Assembly: GCA_022563275.1 (NCBI GenBank)
Contig: JADFNR010000120.1
Coordinates: 1-10,313, forward strand
Direction of reading: 5' to 3'
From: Chloroflexota bacterium
GTDB taxonomy: Bacteria > Chloroflexota > Dehalococcoidia > UBA3495
DNA length: 10,313 nucleotides
In this document: positions 1 through 6,685 of the stretch, in pieces
Numbering within the stretch: position 1 is the first letter of the stretch
Layout: every line of letters begins with the position of its first letter
Program-made: the position numbers and the translations under genes
Notes under the pieces: generated by a model
Databases searched by the model: none
What the model was told of the DNA's origin: nothing
What the model saw: only the letters and a program-made list of their open reading frames with translations

Positions 1-2
1 TC

Positions 3-230
3 ATGCGGTCGACCAACCAGGGCGACACCTGGGAACGCTTCGACAAGGGCATCAGCCCGGCCAGCACCACCTTTGGCATAGCGGTGAACGAACACTCCCC
101 AGACCAGGTGTACTTCTGCACCCGGAAGGGTGAGGTTTTCGGCACGCGGGACGGCGGCCAGACCTGGTCCTCGCACGTGCTTCCGGAGATGGCCGGCAAC
201 GTTAAAGCCATCGCCTGCGCTTCGGCCTAG
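3..230 (+). CDS. Asp-box (BNR/sialidase-like) repeat protein, C-terminal fragment
   Basis: The gene runs in from the left edge, so its true start lies outside the window and only the last 75 residues are seen. Two Asp-box motifs (S/T-x-D/N-x-G-x-T-W) are visible: STNQGDTW at fragment residues 3-10 and TRDGGQTW at 48-55, about 45 residues apart. That spacing fits successive blades of a beta-propeller of the BNR/sialidase/photosystem-stability-factor type. Between them lies an 'F..V..G.VF.T.DGG.TW' pattern typical of these repeats. Such proteins are abundant in Chloroflexota and are mostly of unknown function; a sialidase activity should not be assumed, because the catalytic residues of sialidases are not visible here. 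The protein ends shortly after the last Asp box with a TAG stop. Confidence in the fold class is good; the function is unknown. Confidence 0.75.
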   Translation: MRSTNQGDTWERFDKGISPASTTFGIAVNEHSPDQVYFCTRKGEVFGTRDGGQTWSSHVLPEMAGNVKAIACASA

Positions 231-252
231 AGCAAAACCCACCCGAGACTAA

Positions 253-277
253 GCAGGGCGGCAATGTGCCGCCCTGC
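253..277. terminator. Perfect hairpin between convergent genes (possible bidirectional terminator)
   Basis: A 10-bp perfect GC-rich inverted repeat (GCAGGGCGGC, loop AATGT, GCCGCCCTGC) lies 22 bases after the stop of the Asp-box gene and 89 bases beyond the stop of the convergent oxidoreductase gene. No T-run follows on either strand, so it is not a textbook intrinsic terminator, but position and stability suit a transcription-end or RNA-stabilising hairpin. The rest of 231-366 shows nothing else recognisable. Confidence 0.5.
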
Positions 278-366
278 ACTCCAACTTCGAACACGGCGGT
301 CAAACGCTGTTGGGCCTGCCTCCCGGCACGCCCGGCTGATAGAAACCGAGCGAGAAACGGCGCTTG

Positions 367-1302
367 CTACAATTTCCCTACCAGGCTCTTCAAAAGGTCG
401 TTGGACCTGGCTAGCGAGGCATCTTCGTCCTTTCCCACCGGAAAGACCGAGGCCAAGAAATCGGTCGCCCCGGCTTCGGCGTAGGCCTTTAGCTGCTCTG
501 CAACCTCGTCTTCGTTGCCGATGAGGGCCACTTCCGAGGGGCCTTCAACGCCTTCCAGGTCCAGCATTCTTCTGTAGTTGGTTAGCTGGCCGTAACGCTC
601 GTAGGTCTTGGCGGCCTGTTCCCGCGCCGCTTGGGGGTCGCCGGTCACGGCAAGAGGCATGCCGACACAGATGCGAGGCGGCGGTCTGTCCGCGGATTCG
701 GCCGCCCGGTTGATCCGCGGGGCCACGTGGGATTTGACGGTCTTTGCTCCAGCCATCCAAGTGAACGTGCCATCGGCCTGCTCACCGGCGATCCGCAGCA
801 TCATGGGCGCCAATGCCGCGATGACCACCGGCACGGGAAGCGCGCCCGGCACATCAGCCTTGGCCGTAACATTGAAGAATCTGCCGTGGAAGTCGACATT
901 ACCGTCGTCCAGCAAAGGTCTCAGCACATTCAGATACTCTTCCATGTGCCGGGCCGGGCGTTCGTAGGACAGCCCCATCACGTCTTCTATCGCCGGCCGG
1001 TGGGACAAGCCCACGCCCAAGGTCATGCGGCCTCCGGATGCGATCTGGGCCGTCAGGGCATGTTTTGCCAAGGTCAGAGGGTGTATGGGGAATATAGGGA
1101 CAACCGCGGTGCCCACGGCGATCGTGCTGGTCTTGGAAGCCGCCAGCGATAGGGCGGTGAGAGCATCAAAGCCGGGCCCTGAAGAGATTTGCGGCAGCCA
1201 GATGCTGTCAAAACCGTCTTCTTCGGCCTGGACGAATTCTCGAATCAGTGAATGTAGCTCGGCTGCCGCTCCCCTAGCTCCGGTTATAAGTCCGATACGC
1301 AT
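367..1302 (-). CDS. LLM-class (luciferase-like) F420-dependent-type oxidoreductase
   Basis: This 311-residue protein has the length and layout of the bacterial luciferase-like monooxygenase family, a single TIM barrel that binds F420 or FMN. Family hallmarks are 'AEEDGFDSIWLPQ' (residues 26-38), the 'HPLTLAKHALT' helix (74-84), 'GGRMTLGVGLSHRP' (90-103) and 'ERPARHMEEYLNVLRPLL' (114-131), followed by 'PVPVVIAALAPMMLRIAGEQADG', the usual phosphate-binding side of the barrel. The pattern resembles the F420-dependent group of actinobacteria and SAR202 Chloroflexota; I cannot tell F420 from FMN by eye, and the substrate is unknown. The ATG start at 1302 is preceded by a GAAGG/AGGGTGA ribosome-binding site. 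The gene lies 97 bases downstream of the 194-residue gene on the same strand and may be cotranscribed with it; no convincing promoter is visible in that gap. It converges on the Asp-box gene. Confidence 0.88.
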   Translation of the reverse strand: MRIGLITGARGAAAELHSLIREFVQAEEDGFDSIWLPQISSGPGFDALTALSLAASKTSTIAVGTAVVPIFPIHPLTLAKHALTAQIASGGRMTLGVGLSHRPAIEDVMGLSYERPARHMEEYLNVLRPLLDDGNVDFHGRFFNVTAKADVPGALPVPVVIAALAPMMLRIAGEQADGTFTWMAGAKTVKSHVAPRINRAAESADRPPPRICVGMPLAVTGDPQAAREQAAKTYERYGQLTNYRRMLDLEGVEGPSEVALIGNEDEVAEQLKAYAEAGATDFLASVFPVGKDEDASLARSNDLLKSLVGKL

Positions 1303-1399
1303 GAATCACCCTTCTATGCAAGATCAAGAGTACCCGAACCGCATCAACCAATCCCCACCAACGCTACCAACACCGCCCGACAAACCCCAGCTGAGCCGG

Positions 1400-1984
1400 C
1401 TAGGGGCGGACCCAGGTTTCGGACCAGGCTAGGCAGGCGGAACTGCTGTCCTTTTCGCCCCGGCGGTCGGTGGTCACTTTGCCTGAAGCCACATTTCCAT
1501 TGATGGTCAATTGGGCCTTTCTGGCTGGAATGAAGCAGCTATATACCCCATGGGGCCGTCCCGAGGCGCTGCCGGCGGGCACCACCAGCATATAAGGCTC
1601 CATGAAGTCGTACCAGGTCATGGCGATCTCATCATTGTCACTTATGATTGTTTCGGTCCAGAAGGTGTTTGGGTCGCCCTTCTTGCCAAACTCGGCGTCG
1701 ATGATCTGCATATTCTGATCGGCGAAAGGCGGGTAGAGCAGACTCTCAATCTCGTCTTGAAGCCACCGGGCAACCGCGATGTTATCGGAATAGATTCGCA
1801 CCTCGTTATCCATCAGGTAAGTCTGCATGAATAGAACGTGCCCCGTTCCGCCGGGAGACCACAACACCCGCCAGTGGCTGGCCCTGGTTGTCTCTTGATT
1901 GCTCGACTCGTCCGATAACCGGATGAACGAGTTCTCGCCGGTCATACGGATCTTGTTCGGGTCGGTGGGGTTGGTTGTGGCCAT
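1400..1984 (-). CDS. Conserved-looking protein of unknown function, 194 residues
   Basis: I do not recognise this family. The protein has no signal peptide and no membrane segment, so it is probably cytoplasmic. It is rich in Trp, Tyr and acidic residues; the middle (residues 38-135) alternates hydrophobic strands with 'HWRVLWSPGG', 'GHVLFMQTYLMDNEVRIYSDN' split by turns, a helix 'AVARWLQDEIESLLY' (70-84) and 'MTWYDFMEPYMLVVPAG' (122-138), suggesting a mixed, mainly beta fold. It ends with a compact 'ACLAWSETWVRP'. The ATG at 1984 has a strong AAGGAG ribosome-binding site about nine bases upstream, which supports both the start and the reality of the gene. Upstream (1985-2114) I see only a weak extended -10-like element on the minus strand. 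Position between a flavin/F420-type oxidoreductase and an HMG-CoA-lyase-like enzyme gives no firm functional clue, and the terminator at 2115-2147 separates it from the latter. Confidence 0.7.
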   Translation of the reverse strand: MATTNPTDPNKIRMTGENSFIRLSDESSNQETTRASHWRVLWSPGGTGHVLFMQTYLMDNEVRIYSDNIAVARWLQDEIESLLYPPFADQNMQIIDAEFGKKGDPNTFWTETIISDNDEIAMTWYDFMEPYMLVVPAGSASGRPHGVYSCFIPARKAQLTINGNVASGKVTTDRRGEKDSSSACLAWSETWVRP

Positions 1985-2114
1985 GGTTGAGTCTCCTTGA
2001 TTTATGGGTTTATCGATGGCGCAACGACTGCGATTGAGAGTGGCGACATGTTAGCACTCAAAATGGCTGCGGGCCACCGAGGTCTCGATCAAACGCTAAT
2101 GGACTCGCAGATAT

Positions 2115-2147
2115 AAAGCGGCCACCCGACTGAAGGGTGGCCGCTTT
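2115..2147 (-). terminator. Intrinsic terminator of the HMG-CoA-lyase-like gene
   Basis: A 13-bp perfect stem (AAAGCGGCCACCC / GGGTGGCCGCTTT) with a seven-base loop begins about 25 bases after the stop codon of the minus-strand gene at 2173. Read on the minus strand the stem is followed by TTTATATCT. On the plus strand it is followed by TTTCTTTC, so it could work in both directions. Confidence 0.85.
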
Positions 2148-2172
2148 CTTTCCCCAATACAGATTGGGCCGG

Positions 2173-3357
2173 TTAACTCTTGGCGGGGAACCAGTCCTGC
2201 TTCCAGGGGAAGTCGCCGTTGGCGTCGTCGTAGGCGGGGCCGCCGGCGTCAACCCGGTCCCGGTAGGGGCTGGTGATGGGCTCGCTGTAGGGGTAGAGTC
2301 CGCCTTCGTAGGCCTCCGGGCCCTTCTTGAAGTGCCTGGCCTGTTCTGGGGTCTCCACGAACGGCATGTCGATGTCGTAGAGCTTGTCCAAGGTCTTGGG
2401 CCGGGGGCCGGCCTTGGAAACGTGACCGTAGAGTTCACGTCCCATGATGTCCTCGGCCATCCAGACGCAGTCGATCAGCTTGTCGATGTCCACTCCGGTG
2501 GGAATGCCCATGTCTTCCATCATATGGAGCAGGTCCTCGGAGGGGGCCATGCCGGTGGAGCGGCCATTGCCGCAGTAGGGGCAGCCGCCGAACCCGCCGA
2601 TGGTGCCGTCCAGTTCCAGGGTGTCGTCGGGGCCCAGGACCTTCATGGCGGCGTAGGCCGATGCGATGGCCATATTGCGGCCGTTGTGCAGGTGCAGGCG
2701 GATGTGATTTACCTCCGGCCACATTTCCTTGACCCGGTAAACGCTCTCTTCAACCTTGGCCGGCGTGCAGTGGCTCATGGGGTCGCCCATGGACACGCTG
2801 CGCACGTCGATCCCGACCTCGTCCCACATGCTGTGCTGTCTTTCCAGCATGGTCATCAGGTTGTCCACTGGGAACTCGCCCATGAAGTTGGAACCCCAAC
2901 TGGCGTTGGTCCCGATGCCCGCTTCTTTGATGCTGAGCTCTTGGGCCTGGGCCACGACCTGCGGCCAGCGCTCCATCTCCTGCATCTGGGTCCGGTTGGT
3001 GTTGCGCCGGACGAATACATCGCACATGTGGACGTTCAAACGTGGGTAGGCGTCCCGCTCGATGGTCAGAGGGGGAGAATAAGCCTTGGCCCGTTCCACA
3101 CCCCGGGAGTTCAGCGCCAAAGCGGTGTAGGTGACGCCGGGTTTGGGGGTGAACTTGGTAACGATCTCGTCGATTCGCTCCATCTGCGGGGTCCATTTGG
3201 GGCTGACGAAGGAACCCACGACAATGGTCTTAAGGCCGGTTTCCGAGAGAGCGTCCAGCAGCCGGACCTTGTCGTCAACGGAGATCTGGGCGTCTTCGAT
3301 CTGCATGCCTTCGCGCATGCCTTCTTCCTTATATTTCACTATCGGCCAATCAGGCAT
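2173..3357 (-). CDS. HMG-CoA lyase-like (DRE-TIM metallolyase family) enzyme
   Basis: This 394-residue protein matches the HMGL-like TIM-barrel family, which cleaves or forms C-C bonds in acyl-CoA or keto-acid substrates with a divalent metal. Landmarks follow the order of HMG-CoA lyase: an N-terminal 'REGMQ' (15-19) where lyases have RDGLQ, 'SFVSPKWTPQM' (49-59), the metal-binding H-x-H as HLHN (222-225), and 'GGFGGCPYCGNG' (254-265), equivalent to the lyase GGLGGCPYA loop with its catalytic Cys (C259), followed by 'EDLLHMMEDMGIPTGVDIDKLI'. Two deviations stand out: E16 replaces the metal-ligand Asp, and a second Cys (C262) makes CxxC. It is longer than typical HMG-CoA lyases (about 300 residues) through a C-terminal extension rich in Pro, Tyr and acidic residues. 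The true substrate is therefore uncertain; a related acyl-CoA lyase is possible. AAGGAGG sits six bases before the ATG, and it has its own promoter and terminator. Confidence 0.8.
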   Translation of the reverse strand: MPDWPIVKYKEEGMREGMQIEDAQISVDDKVRLLDALSETGLKTIVVGSFVSPKWTPQMERIDEIVTKFTPKPGVTYTALALNSRGVERAKAYSPPLTIERDAYPRLNVHMCDVFVRRNTNRTQMQEMERWPQVVAQAQELSIKEAGIGTNASWGSNFMGEFPVDNLMTMLERQHSMWDEVGIDVRSVSMGDPMSHCTPAKVEESVYRVKEMWPEVNHIRLHLHNGRNMAIASAYAAMKVLGPDDTLELDGTIGGFGGCPYCGNGRSTGMAPSEDLLHMMEDMGIPTGVDIDKLIDCVWMAEDIMGRELYGHVSKAGPRPKTLDKLYDIDMPFVETPEQARHFKKGPEAYEGGLYPYSEPITSPYRDRVDAGGPAYDDANGDFPWKQDWFPAKS

Positions 3358-3415
3358 TGGAGCCTCCTTAATTCGGACGTGTCTGAATCGGGATAGGTCC
3401 TAACGATATCGCGCA

Positions 3416-3436
3416 GCGCCCGGCCGTGACCGGCGC
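3416..3436 (-). other. GC-rich hairpin in the 5' leader of the HMGL-like gene
   Basis: GCGCCCGG and CCGGCGC flank a six-base loop (7 bp with one bulged C). It falls inside the predicted leader of the minus-strand gene, between its promoter (3479-3507) and ribosome-binding site (3363-3369). No known riboswitch signature is visible in that leader. Confidence 0.25.
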
Positions 3437-3478
3437 ATCAGATTCGGGTGCCCATTACGGGTGTTTCCAGTTGGCCGG

Positions 3479-3507
3479 ATTGTATGGCGGCCACAGATTC
3501 ATGTCAA
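3479..3507 (-). promoter_or_regulatory. Sigma70-type promoter for the HMGL-like gene
   Basis: On the minus strand TTGACA (3507-3502) is followed after 17 bases by TACAAT (3484-3479), a perfect -35 and a 5/6 -10 at ideal spacing. Transcription would start near 3472, giving a leader of roughly 115 bases. Confidence 0.75.
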
Positions 3508-3589
3508 GAATTAACCGGTCAGGACAGCGGCTCGCAGAGCCCATGCCAAGGCCATGACAAGCCAGTTTGGGGCGCGGTTGGGCCACGTA

Positions 3590-3619
3590 TTGACACTGAT
3601 TCCGCGCACCTTCTATAAT
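3590..3619 (+). promoter_or_regulatory. Sigma70-type promoter of the thiamin salvage cluster
   Basis: A perfect TTGACA (3590-3595) and a perfect TATAAT (3614-3619) are separated by 18 bases. The expected start near 3626 precedes the TPP riboswitch by about 40 bases, so the riboswitch lies in the leader RNA as required. A 6-bp hairpin (CACCCG, loop AAAGA, CGGGTG; 3628-3644) would sit at the extreme 5' end of the transcript. Confidence 0.85.
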
Positions 3620-3665
3620 TCTCCATGCACCCGAAAGACGGGTGGCGCGATTAAAAATAAAATAA

Positions 3666-3775
3666 TCTAGGCACGTAGGGGAGCTCGGTTTAGCCGGGCT
3701 GAGAGGGCGGCCTTAAATGCCACCGACCCTTGCGAACCTGATCTGGGTAATGCCAGCGGAGGGAATCGGACTAGA
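3666..3775 (+). promoter_or_regulatory. TPP riboswitch (THI element)
   Basis: The aptamer core is plain. GGGGAGC and GGGCTGAGA enclose the P2/P3 hairpin (AGCTCGG, loop TTTA, CCGGGCT). They are followed by ACCCTTGCGAACCTGATC (3726-3743), then TGGGTAATGCCAGCGGAGGG (3744-3763) and GAA. These contain the pyrimidine-sensing CTGAGA and the pyrophosphate-sensing helix parts conserved in thiC/thiM-type riboswitches. A short P1 can be drawn between TCTAG (3666-3670) and CTAGA (3771-3775). It precedes an intrinsic terminator and the ABC importer genes, so it most likely acts by transcription attenuation: TPP-bound means off. It strongly supports a thiamin role for the downstream genes over the riboflavin or other roles that NMT1-like importers can have. 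Confidence 0.96.
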
Positions 3776-3793
3776 ATGCTAACTTTTTGTTAT

Positions 3794-3828
3794 GCCGTCA
3801 ATATTCAACCGTTGGCGGCTATTTTTTT
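3794..3828 (+). terminator. Riboswitch-controlled intrinsic terminator (expression platform)
   Basis: GCCGTCAA (3794-3801) pairs with TTGGCGGC (3812-3819) as an 8-bp stem with one G-U wobble and a ten-base loop, followed by A and seven T residues (3822-3828). It lies 18 bases after the riboswitch and 81 bases before thiZ. Candidate competing pairings are GCTAAC (3778-3783) with GTTATGC just upstream, sharing the 5' arm of the terminator, and GGCGGC (3706-3711) inside the aptamer with the GCCGTC of that same arm. Which of them is the real antiterminator needs folding. Confidence 0.85.
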
Positions 3829-3866
3829 GCCCGCCCAAAACGTTTAATCACCTGAAGCGTTTATTC

Positions 3867-3886
3867 GCCGCCTGATTTCCGGCGGC
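3867..3886 (+). other. Hairpin just upstream of the thiZ ribosome-binding site
   Basis: GCCGCC and GGCGGC flank an eight-base loop. It lies between the leader terminator and the weak ribosome-binding site of thiZ (about 3896). Its 5' arm could also pair with the GGCGGC at 3814-3819 of the terminator. Whether it affects thiZ translation is unknown. Confidence 0.3.
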
Positions 3887-3909
3887 AGATCCCGATAGGT
3901 AGATTTCAG

Positions 3910-4716
3910 ATGTCAACGGACACAGCAGTCCGGCCCAAAATACGGATCGAGTCGGTCCACAAATCCTACGTCATCGACGGCAGGCGGCAGGAAGTGCTGG
4001 CCGGAATAGACCTGACGGTGAATGAAGGCGAGTTCGTCAGCATCATCGGCCCCAGCGGCTGCGGCAAGAGCACGCTGCTCAACATCATCGCCGGACTGGA
4101 CCAGACAGACTCGGGCATCGTCGAACTGTCCGGGACCCAAGACCAGCGCCTGGGCCGGACCGGCTACATGCAGCAGAAGGACCTGCTCCTCCCCTGGCGC
4201 TCGGTCTTGGACAACACGATCTTGGGCCTGGAACTGCGGGGAGTGCCCCGGCGGCAGGCCCGGGAACGGGCCTTGGAGTTCACCGAGGAGTTCGGCCTCA
4301 AGGGCTTCGAGCACCTATACCCCTTCGCGCTTTCCGGCGGCATGCGGCAGCGGGCCGCTTTTCTCAGGACCATGCTGCTGGACCAAGACGTCGTGTTGTT
4401 GGACGAGCCCTTCGGCGCTCTGGACGCCCTGACCCGGACCCAGATGCAGGAATGGCTTCTGCAGTTGTGGGAGTCGTTCAACAAGACCATCGTCTTGATC
4501 ACTCACGACGTTGACGAGGCGCTGCTCCTATCCGACAAGGTGTACCTGCTCACCGCCAGACCGGGCCGGGTCACCTTGCTCCTGGATGTGGCATTGCCCC
4601 GTCCACGTCATTACGACATGGTGACCAGTCCCGAATTCAGCGCCCTCAAGGCCCGTCTGATGGAGGCGCTCCGGCCGCAGATCGAAGCGATCCGGTCCAG
4701 CGCTCAGGCCGGCTGA
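3910..4716 (+). CDS. thiZ: ThiZ-type ABC importer ATP-binding protein (thiamin pyrimidine precursor)
   Basis: This 268-residue ATPase drives import through the ThiX permease on the inner face of the membrane. All nucleotide-binding motifs are intact: Walker A GPSGCGKS (47-54), Q-loop at MQQKDLLLPW (87-96), signature LSGGMRQR (141-148), Walker B VVLLDEP (161-167), D-loop GALD and the switch His in ITHDVDEA (H199). The 'DLLLPWRSVLDN' region after the Q-loop and the 'D.VYLLTARPGRV' strand are typical of the nitrate/taurine/NMT1-type importer ATPases (SsuB/TauB/ThiZ). Sequence alone does not separate these subfamilies; the TPP riboswitch upstream and thiX, thiY, tenA and thiD downstream make ThiZ the best call. 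It is the first gene after the leader; the ATG follows only a weak AGGT element. Its stop is five bases before the thiX start, so the two are surely cotranscribed. Confidence 0.9.
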   Translation: MSTDTAVRPKIRIESVHKSYVIDGRRQEVLAGIDLTVNEGEFVSIIGPSGCGKSTLLNIIAGLDQTDSGIVELSGTQDQRLGRTGYMQQKDLLLPWRSVLDNTILGLELRGVPRRQARERALEFTEEFGLKGFEHLYPFALSGGMRQRAAFLRTMLLDQDVVLLDEPFGALDALTRTQMQEWLLQLWESFNKTIVLITHDVDEALLLSDKVYLLTARPGRVTLLLDVALPRPRHYDMVTSPEFSALKARLMEALRPQIEAIRSSAQAG

Positions 4717-4721
4717 ATCAG

Positions 4722-5519
4722 ATGAATATCCTAAAGAAAATTCCCGGCCTGGCAACTTGGTTCCTGCCCGTCTCCATCCTGATCGGGTTGGTGGCGGGGT
4801 GGGAGTTGTGGGTGAATCTGGCCGATGTCCCCAAGTGGCAGCTACCGGCGCCCTCCGAGATCGCCGAGGAGTTGGGCTCCAGCAGCGGCCTCCTCTGGAA
4901 GCACACCCTGGTCACCCTGCAAGAGATCGTGTTTGGGTTCTTGGCCGCACTAGCCGCTGGGCTGGTCCTGGCCGGCGGGATAGCCTATTCCAGGGTATTG
5001 GAACGCTCGGTCTATCCCATCGTCATCGCCTCCCAGACGGTGCCCATCATCGCCATCGCGCCTCTGCTGTTGATCTGGGTTGGCTACGGGCTCACGCCAA
5101 AGATAATCATCGTGGCCCTGATCTGCTTCTATCCCATCGCCGTGAACACGGTGGACGGGCTGAAAGCCACCGACCCGGACATGGTCAACATGCTCCGGAC
5201 TCTGGGGGCTTCCAGGTGGCAGGTGTTCACCAAGCTGCAGATCCCCACGGCGCTGCCCTTCATGTTCTCGGGCATCAAGATAGGCGTCTCCGTGAGCGTG
5301 ATCGCCGCCGTTATCGGCGAATGGGTCGGGGCCAGCGAGGGACTGGGCTACCTGATCACCTATTCCCAGCCCCTGTTCCTAACGGCGAGAGTCTTCGCCG
5401 CGATATTCGTTCTTTCAGTCATGGGCGTCGGCCTGTTCTTGCTGGCGGTGATCGCCGAACGAATGATGATGCCCTGGCATTTCAACGAGAAACGGGCCAA
5501 CTCGATGCGCCAACTCTAG
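4722..5519 (+). CDS. thiX: ThiX-type ABC importer permease
   Basis: This 265-residue integral membrane protein is the channel subunit of the importer. About six hydrophobic segments can be drawn (roughly residues 12-31, 65-88, 98-121, 125-145, 183-204 and 225-247), the usual number for the BPD_transp_1 permeases of the SsuC/TauC/ThiX group. The EAA-type cytoplasmic loop that docks on the ATPase is seen at 157-181 (LRTLGASRWQVF, then IPTALPFMF). 'LPAPSEIAEEL' (41-51) and 'GEWVGASEGLGYLI' (199-212) are strong group signatures. Thiamin-precursor specificity is inferred from the riboswitch and neighbours; an FMN- or sulfonate-type importer would look similar. The ATG at 4722 starts five bases after the thiZ stop with no clear ribosome-binding site, which suggests translational coupling. 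A homodimer is expected because no second permease gene is present. Confidence 0.9.
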   Translation: MNILKKIPGLATWFLPVSILIGLVAGWELWVNLADVPKWQLPAPSEIAEELGSSSGLLWKHTLVTLQEIVFGFLAALAAGLVLAGGIAYSRVLERSVYPIVIASQTVPIIAIAPLLLIWVGYGLTPKIIIVALICFYPIAVNTVDGLKATDPDMVNMLRTLGASRWQVFTKLQIPTALPFMFSGIKIGVSVSVIAAVIGEWVGASEGLGYLITYSQPLFLTARVFAAIFVLSVMGVGLFLLAVIAERMMMPWHFNEKRANSMRQL

Positions 5520-5567
5520 GCGCCCAGATTTAGATCCAGCTAATAAGGAATAAGGAGACTTCTCACG

Positions 5568-6602
5568 ATGCGATTCATCACCAAACGGGCCGCCATATTG
5601 GTCTCGCTGCTTTTCGTTTTCTCATTCTTGGCCGCTGCCTGCGGCGGCGGCGCAACTGCGGAGCCCGCCGCAGCCCCCACGGAAGCGCCCAAGGCGCTGA
5701 CCAAGGTCACGATCGCCCTGGACTGGTTCCCCTGGGCCAACCATTCGGGTCTCTTCATAGCCCAAGAGCGGGGCTACTTCGCCGAGCAGGGACTGGAGGT
5801 GAAAATCTACGTCCCCGGCGACCCGTCCACCGTGCTGCAGACCGTCGCGGCCGGCCGGGACGATTTCGGCATCAGCTACCAGCCTGAACTGCTCCTCGCC
5901 CGTGAACAGGGCATCAAAGCAGTGTCCATAATGGCCCTGGTCCAGCACCCGCTCAACTCGGTGATGGCCCTGAAAGAGTCCGGGATAGCCGAGCCCAGGG
6001 ACCTGAAGGGCAAGAAGGTCGGCTCGCCGGGGCTGCCCTCGGACGAGGCGCTGATCGACACCATGCTGCGTTACCAGGGGCTGACCATAGATGATGTCGA
6101 GATGGTGAACGTCGGTTTCGACCTAGTTTCGGCCCTGATCAGCAAGAGAGTGGACGCCATCGTGGGGGCCTACTGGGTCCACGAATCCATCTCGGCCACC
6201 AATCTGGGTTTCGAACTGAACATAATGCGCATGGAGGAGAACGGCGTCCCGGATTTCTATGAATTGGTGATCGTCGCCAGCGAAGACAAGATCGCCAACG
6301 ACCCGGAAGTAGTCCAGAAATTCGTCCGCGCCGTCACGCGGGGTTACCAGGACGCCATCGCCGACCCGCTGGACGCCGTGGCCCTCTTGAAATCCGTGAA
6401 ACCGGAGACCGACCTGGACATCGAGAATCCCGGTGTCAAGTTGTTGGCCCCATTGTGGACGACGGACAACGGCGTTTTCGGCTGGCAGGAACAGGACCGC
6501 TGGGAGAATTTCGCTCAGTGGATGGTCGATACCGGCCGGCTGACCTCGGCCACCGCCGCCACCGACGCCTATGACAATAGTTTCGTGGAGGGCGCCAGAT
6601 AG
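5568..6602 (+). CDS. thiY: ThiY-type (NMT1/THI5-like) substrate-binding lipoprotein
   Basis: This 344-residue protein captures the substrate outside the membrane and hands it to ThiX. The N-terminus is a lipoprotein signal: MRFITKR, a hydrophobic stretch to residue 21, and AAAC with the lipidated Cys at 25, followed by a Gly/Ala/Pro-rich linker to about 44. The NMT1/THI5-like domain begins with KVTIALDWFPWANHSGLF (46-63), GYFAEQGLEV (69-78), and FGISYQPELLLAREQGI (100-116), near-diagnostic for the HMP/formylaminopyrimidine-binding ThiY group. The Cys-rich motif of the yeast synthase Thi5 is absent, so this is a binder rather than an HMP synthase. RibY-type flavin binders of Chloroflexota share the fold, but the TPP riboswitch and tenA/thiD argue for thiamin. 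AAGGAG lies ten bases before the ATG; the gene begins 48 bases after thiX. Confidence 0.9.
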   Translation: MRFITKRAAILVSLLFVFSFLAAACGGGATAEPAAAPTEAPKALTKVTIALDWFPWANHSGLFIAQERGYFAEQGLEVKIYVPGDPSTVLQTVAAGRDDFGISYQPELLLAREQGIKAVSIMALVQHPLNSVMALKESGIAEPRDLKGKKVGSPGLPSDEALIDTMLRYQGLTIDDVEMVNVGFDLVSALISKRVDAIVGAYWVHESISATNLGFELNIMRMEENGVPDFYELVIVASEDKIANDPEVVQKFVRAVTRGYQDAIADPLDAVALLKSVKPETDLDIENPGVKLLAPLWTTDNGVFGWQEQDRWENFAQWMVDTGRLTSATAATDAYDNSFVEGAR

Positions 6603-6624
6603 TGCCAGAGCAGGTTATTCCCGG

Positions 6625-6633
6625 TGATATACT
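6625..6633 (+). promoter_or_regulatory. Possible extended -10 promoter element before the GYD gene
   Basis: TGATATACT matches an extended -10 box (TGn then TATACT) 52 bases before the GYD start, in the 83-base gap after thiY. No good -35 is visible, so it is only a candidate for an internal promoter that would bypass the riboswitch. Confidence 0.25.
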
Positions 6634-6685
6634 TTCCCCACATTTGGCAGCTCGACCCGTAAAGCTGGTTATTGGGGGATAGCCG

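Noticed and set aside
253..277. CRISPR-like or mobile-element end suggested by the perfect inverted repeat
   Set aside because: It is a single 25-base hairpin between convergent genes with no repeats in series; a transcription-end hairpin explains it.
2137..3396. A 419-codon plus-strand open frame antisense to the HMG-CoA-lyase-like gene, longer than that gene
   Set aside because: The translation is Gly/Val/His-rich with no family features, and the opposite strand encodes a clear enzyme with a strong ribosome-binding site, promoter and terminator. It is a GC-bias shadow.
3445..3463. CGGGTG repeated at 3445-3450 and 3458-3463 in the HMGL-like leader
   Set aside because: A six-base motif in GC-rich DNA is expected by chance and matches no known regulatory site.
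3910..6602. ABC importer as a riboflavin (RibXYZ), nitrate or sulfonate system
   Set aside because: The folds are shared, but the TPP riboswitch in front and tenA and thiD behind favour the thiamin pyrimidine assignment; no FMN riboswitch is seen.
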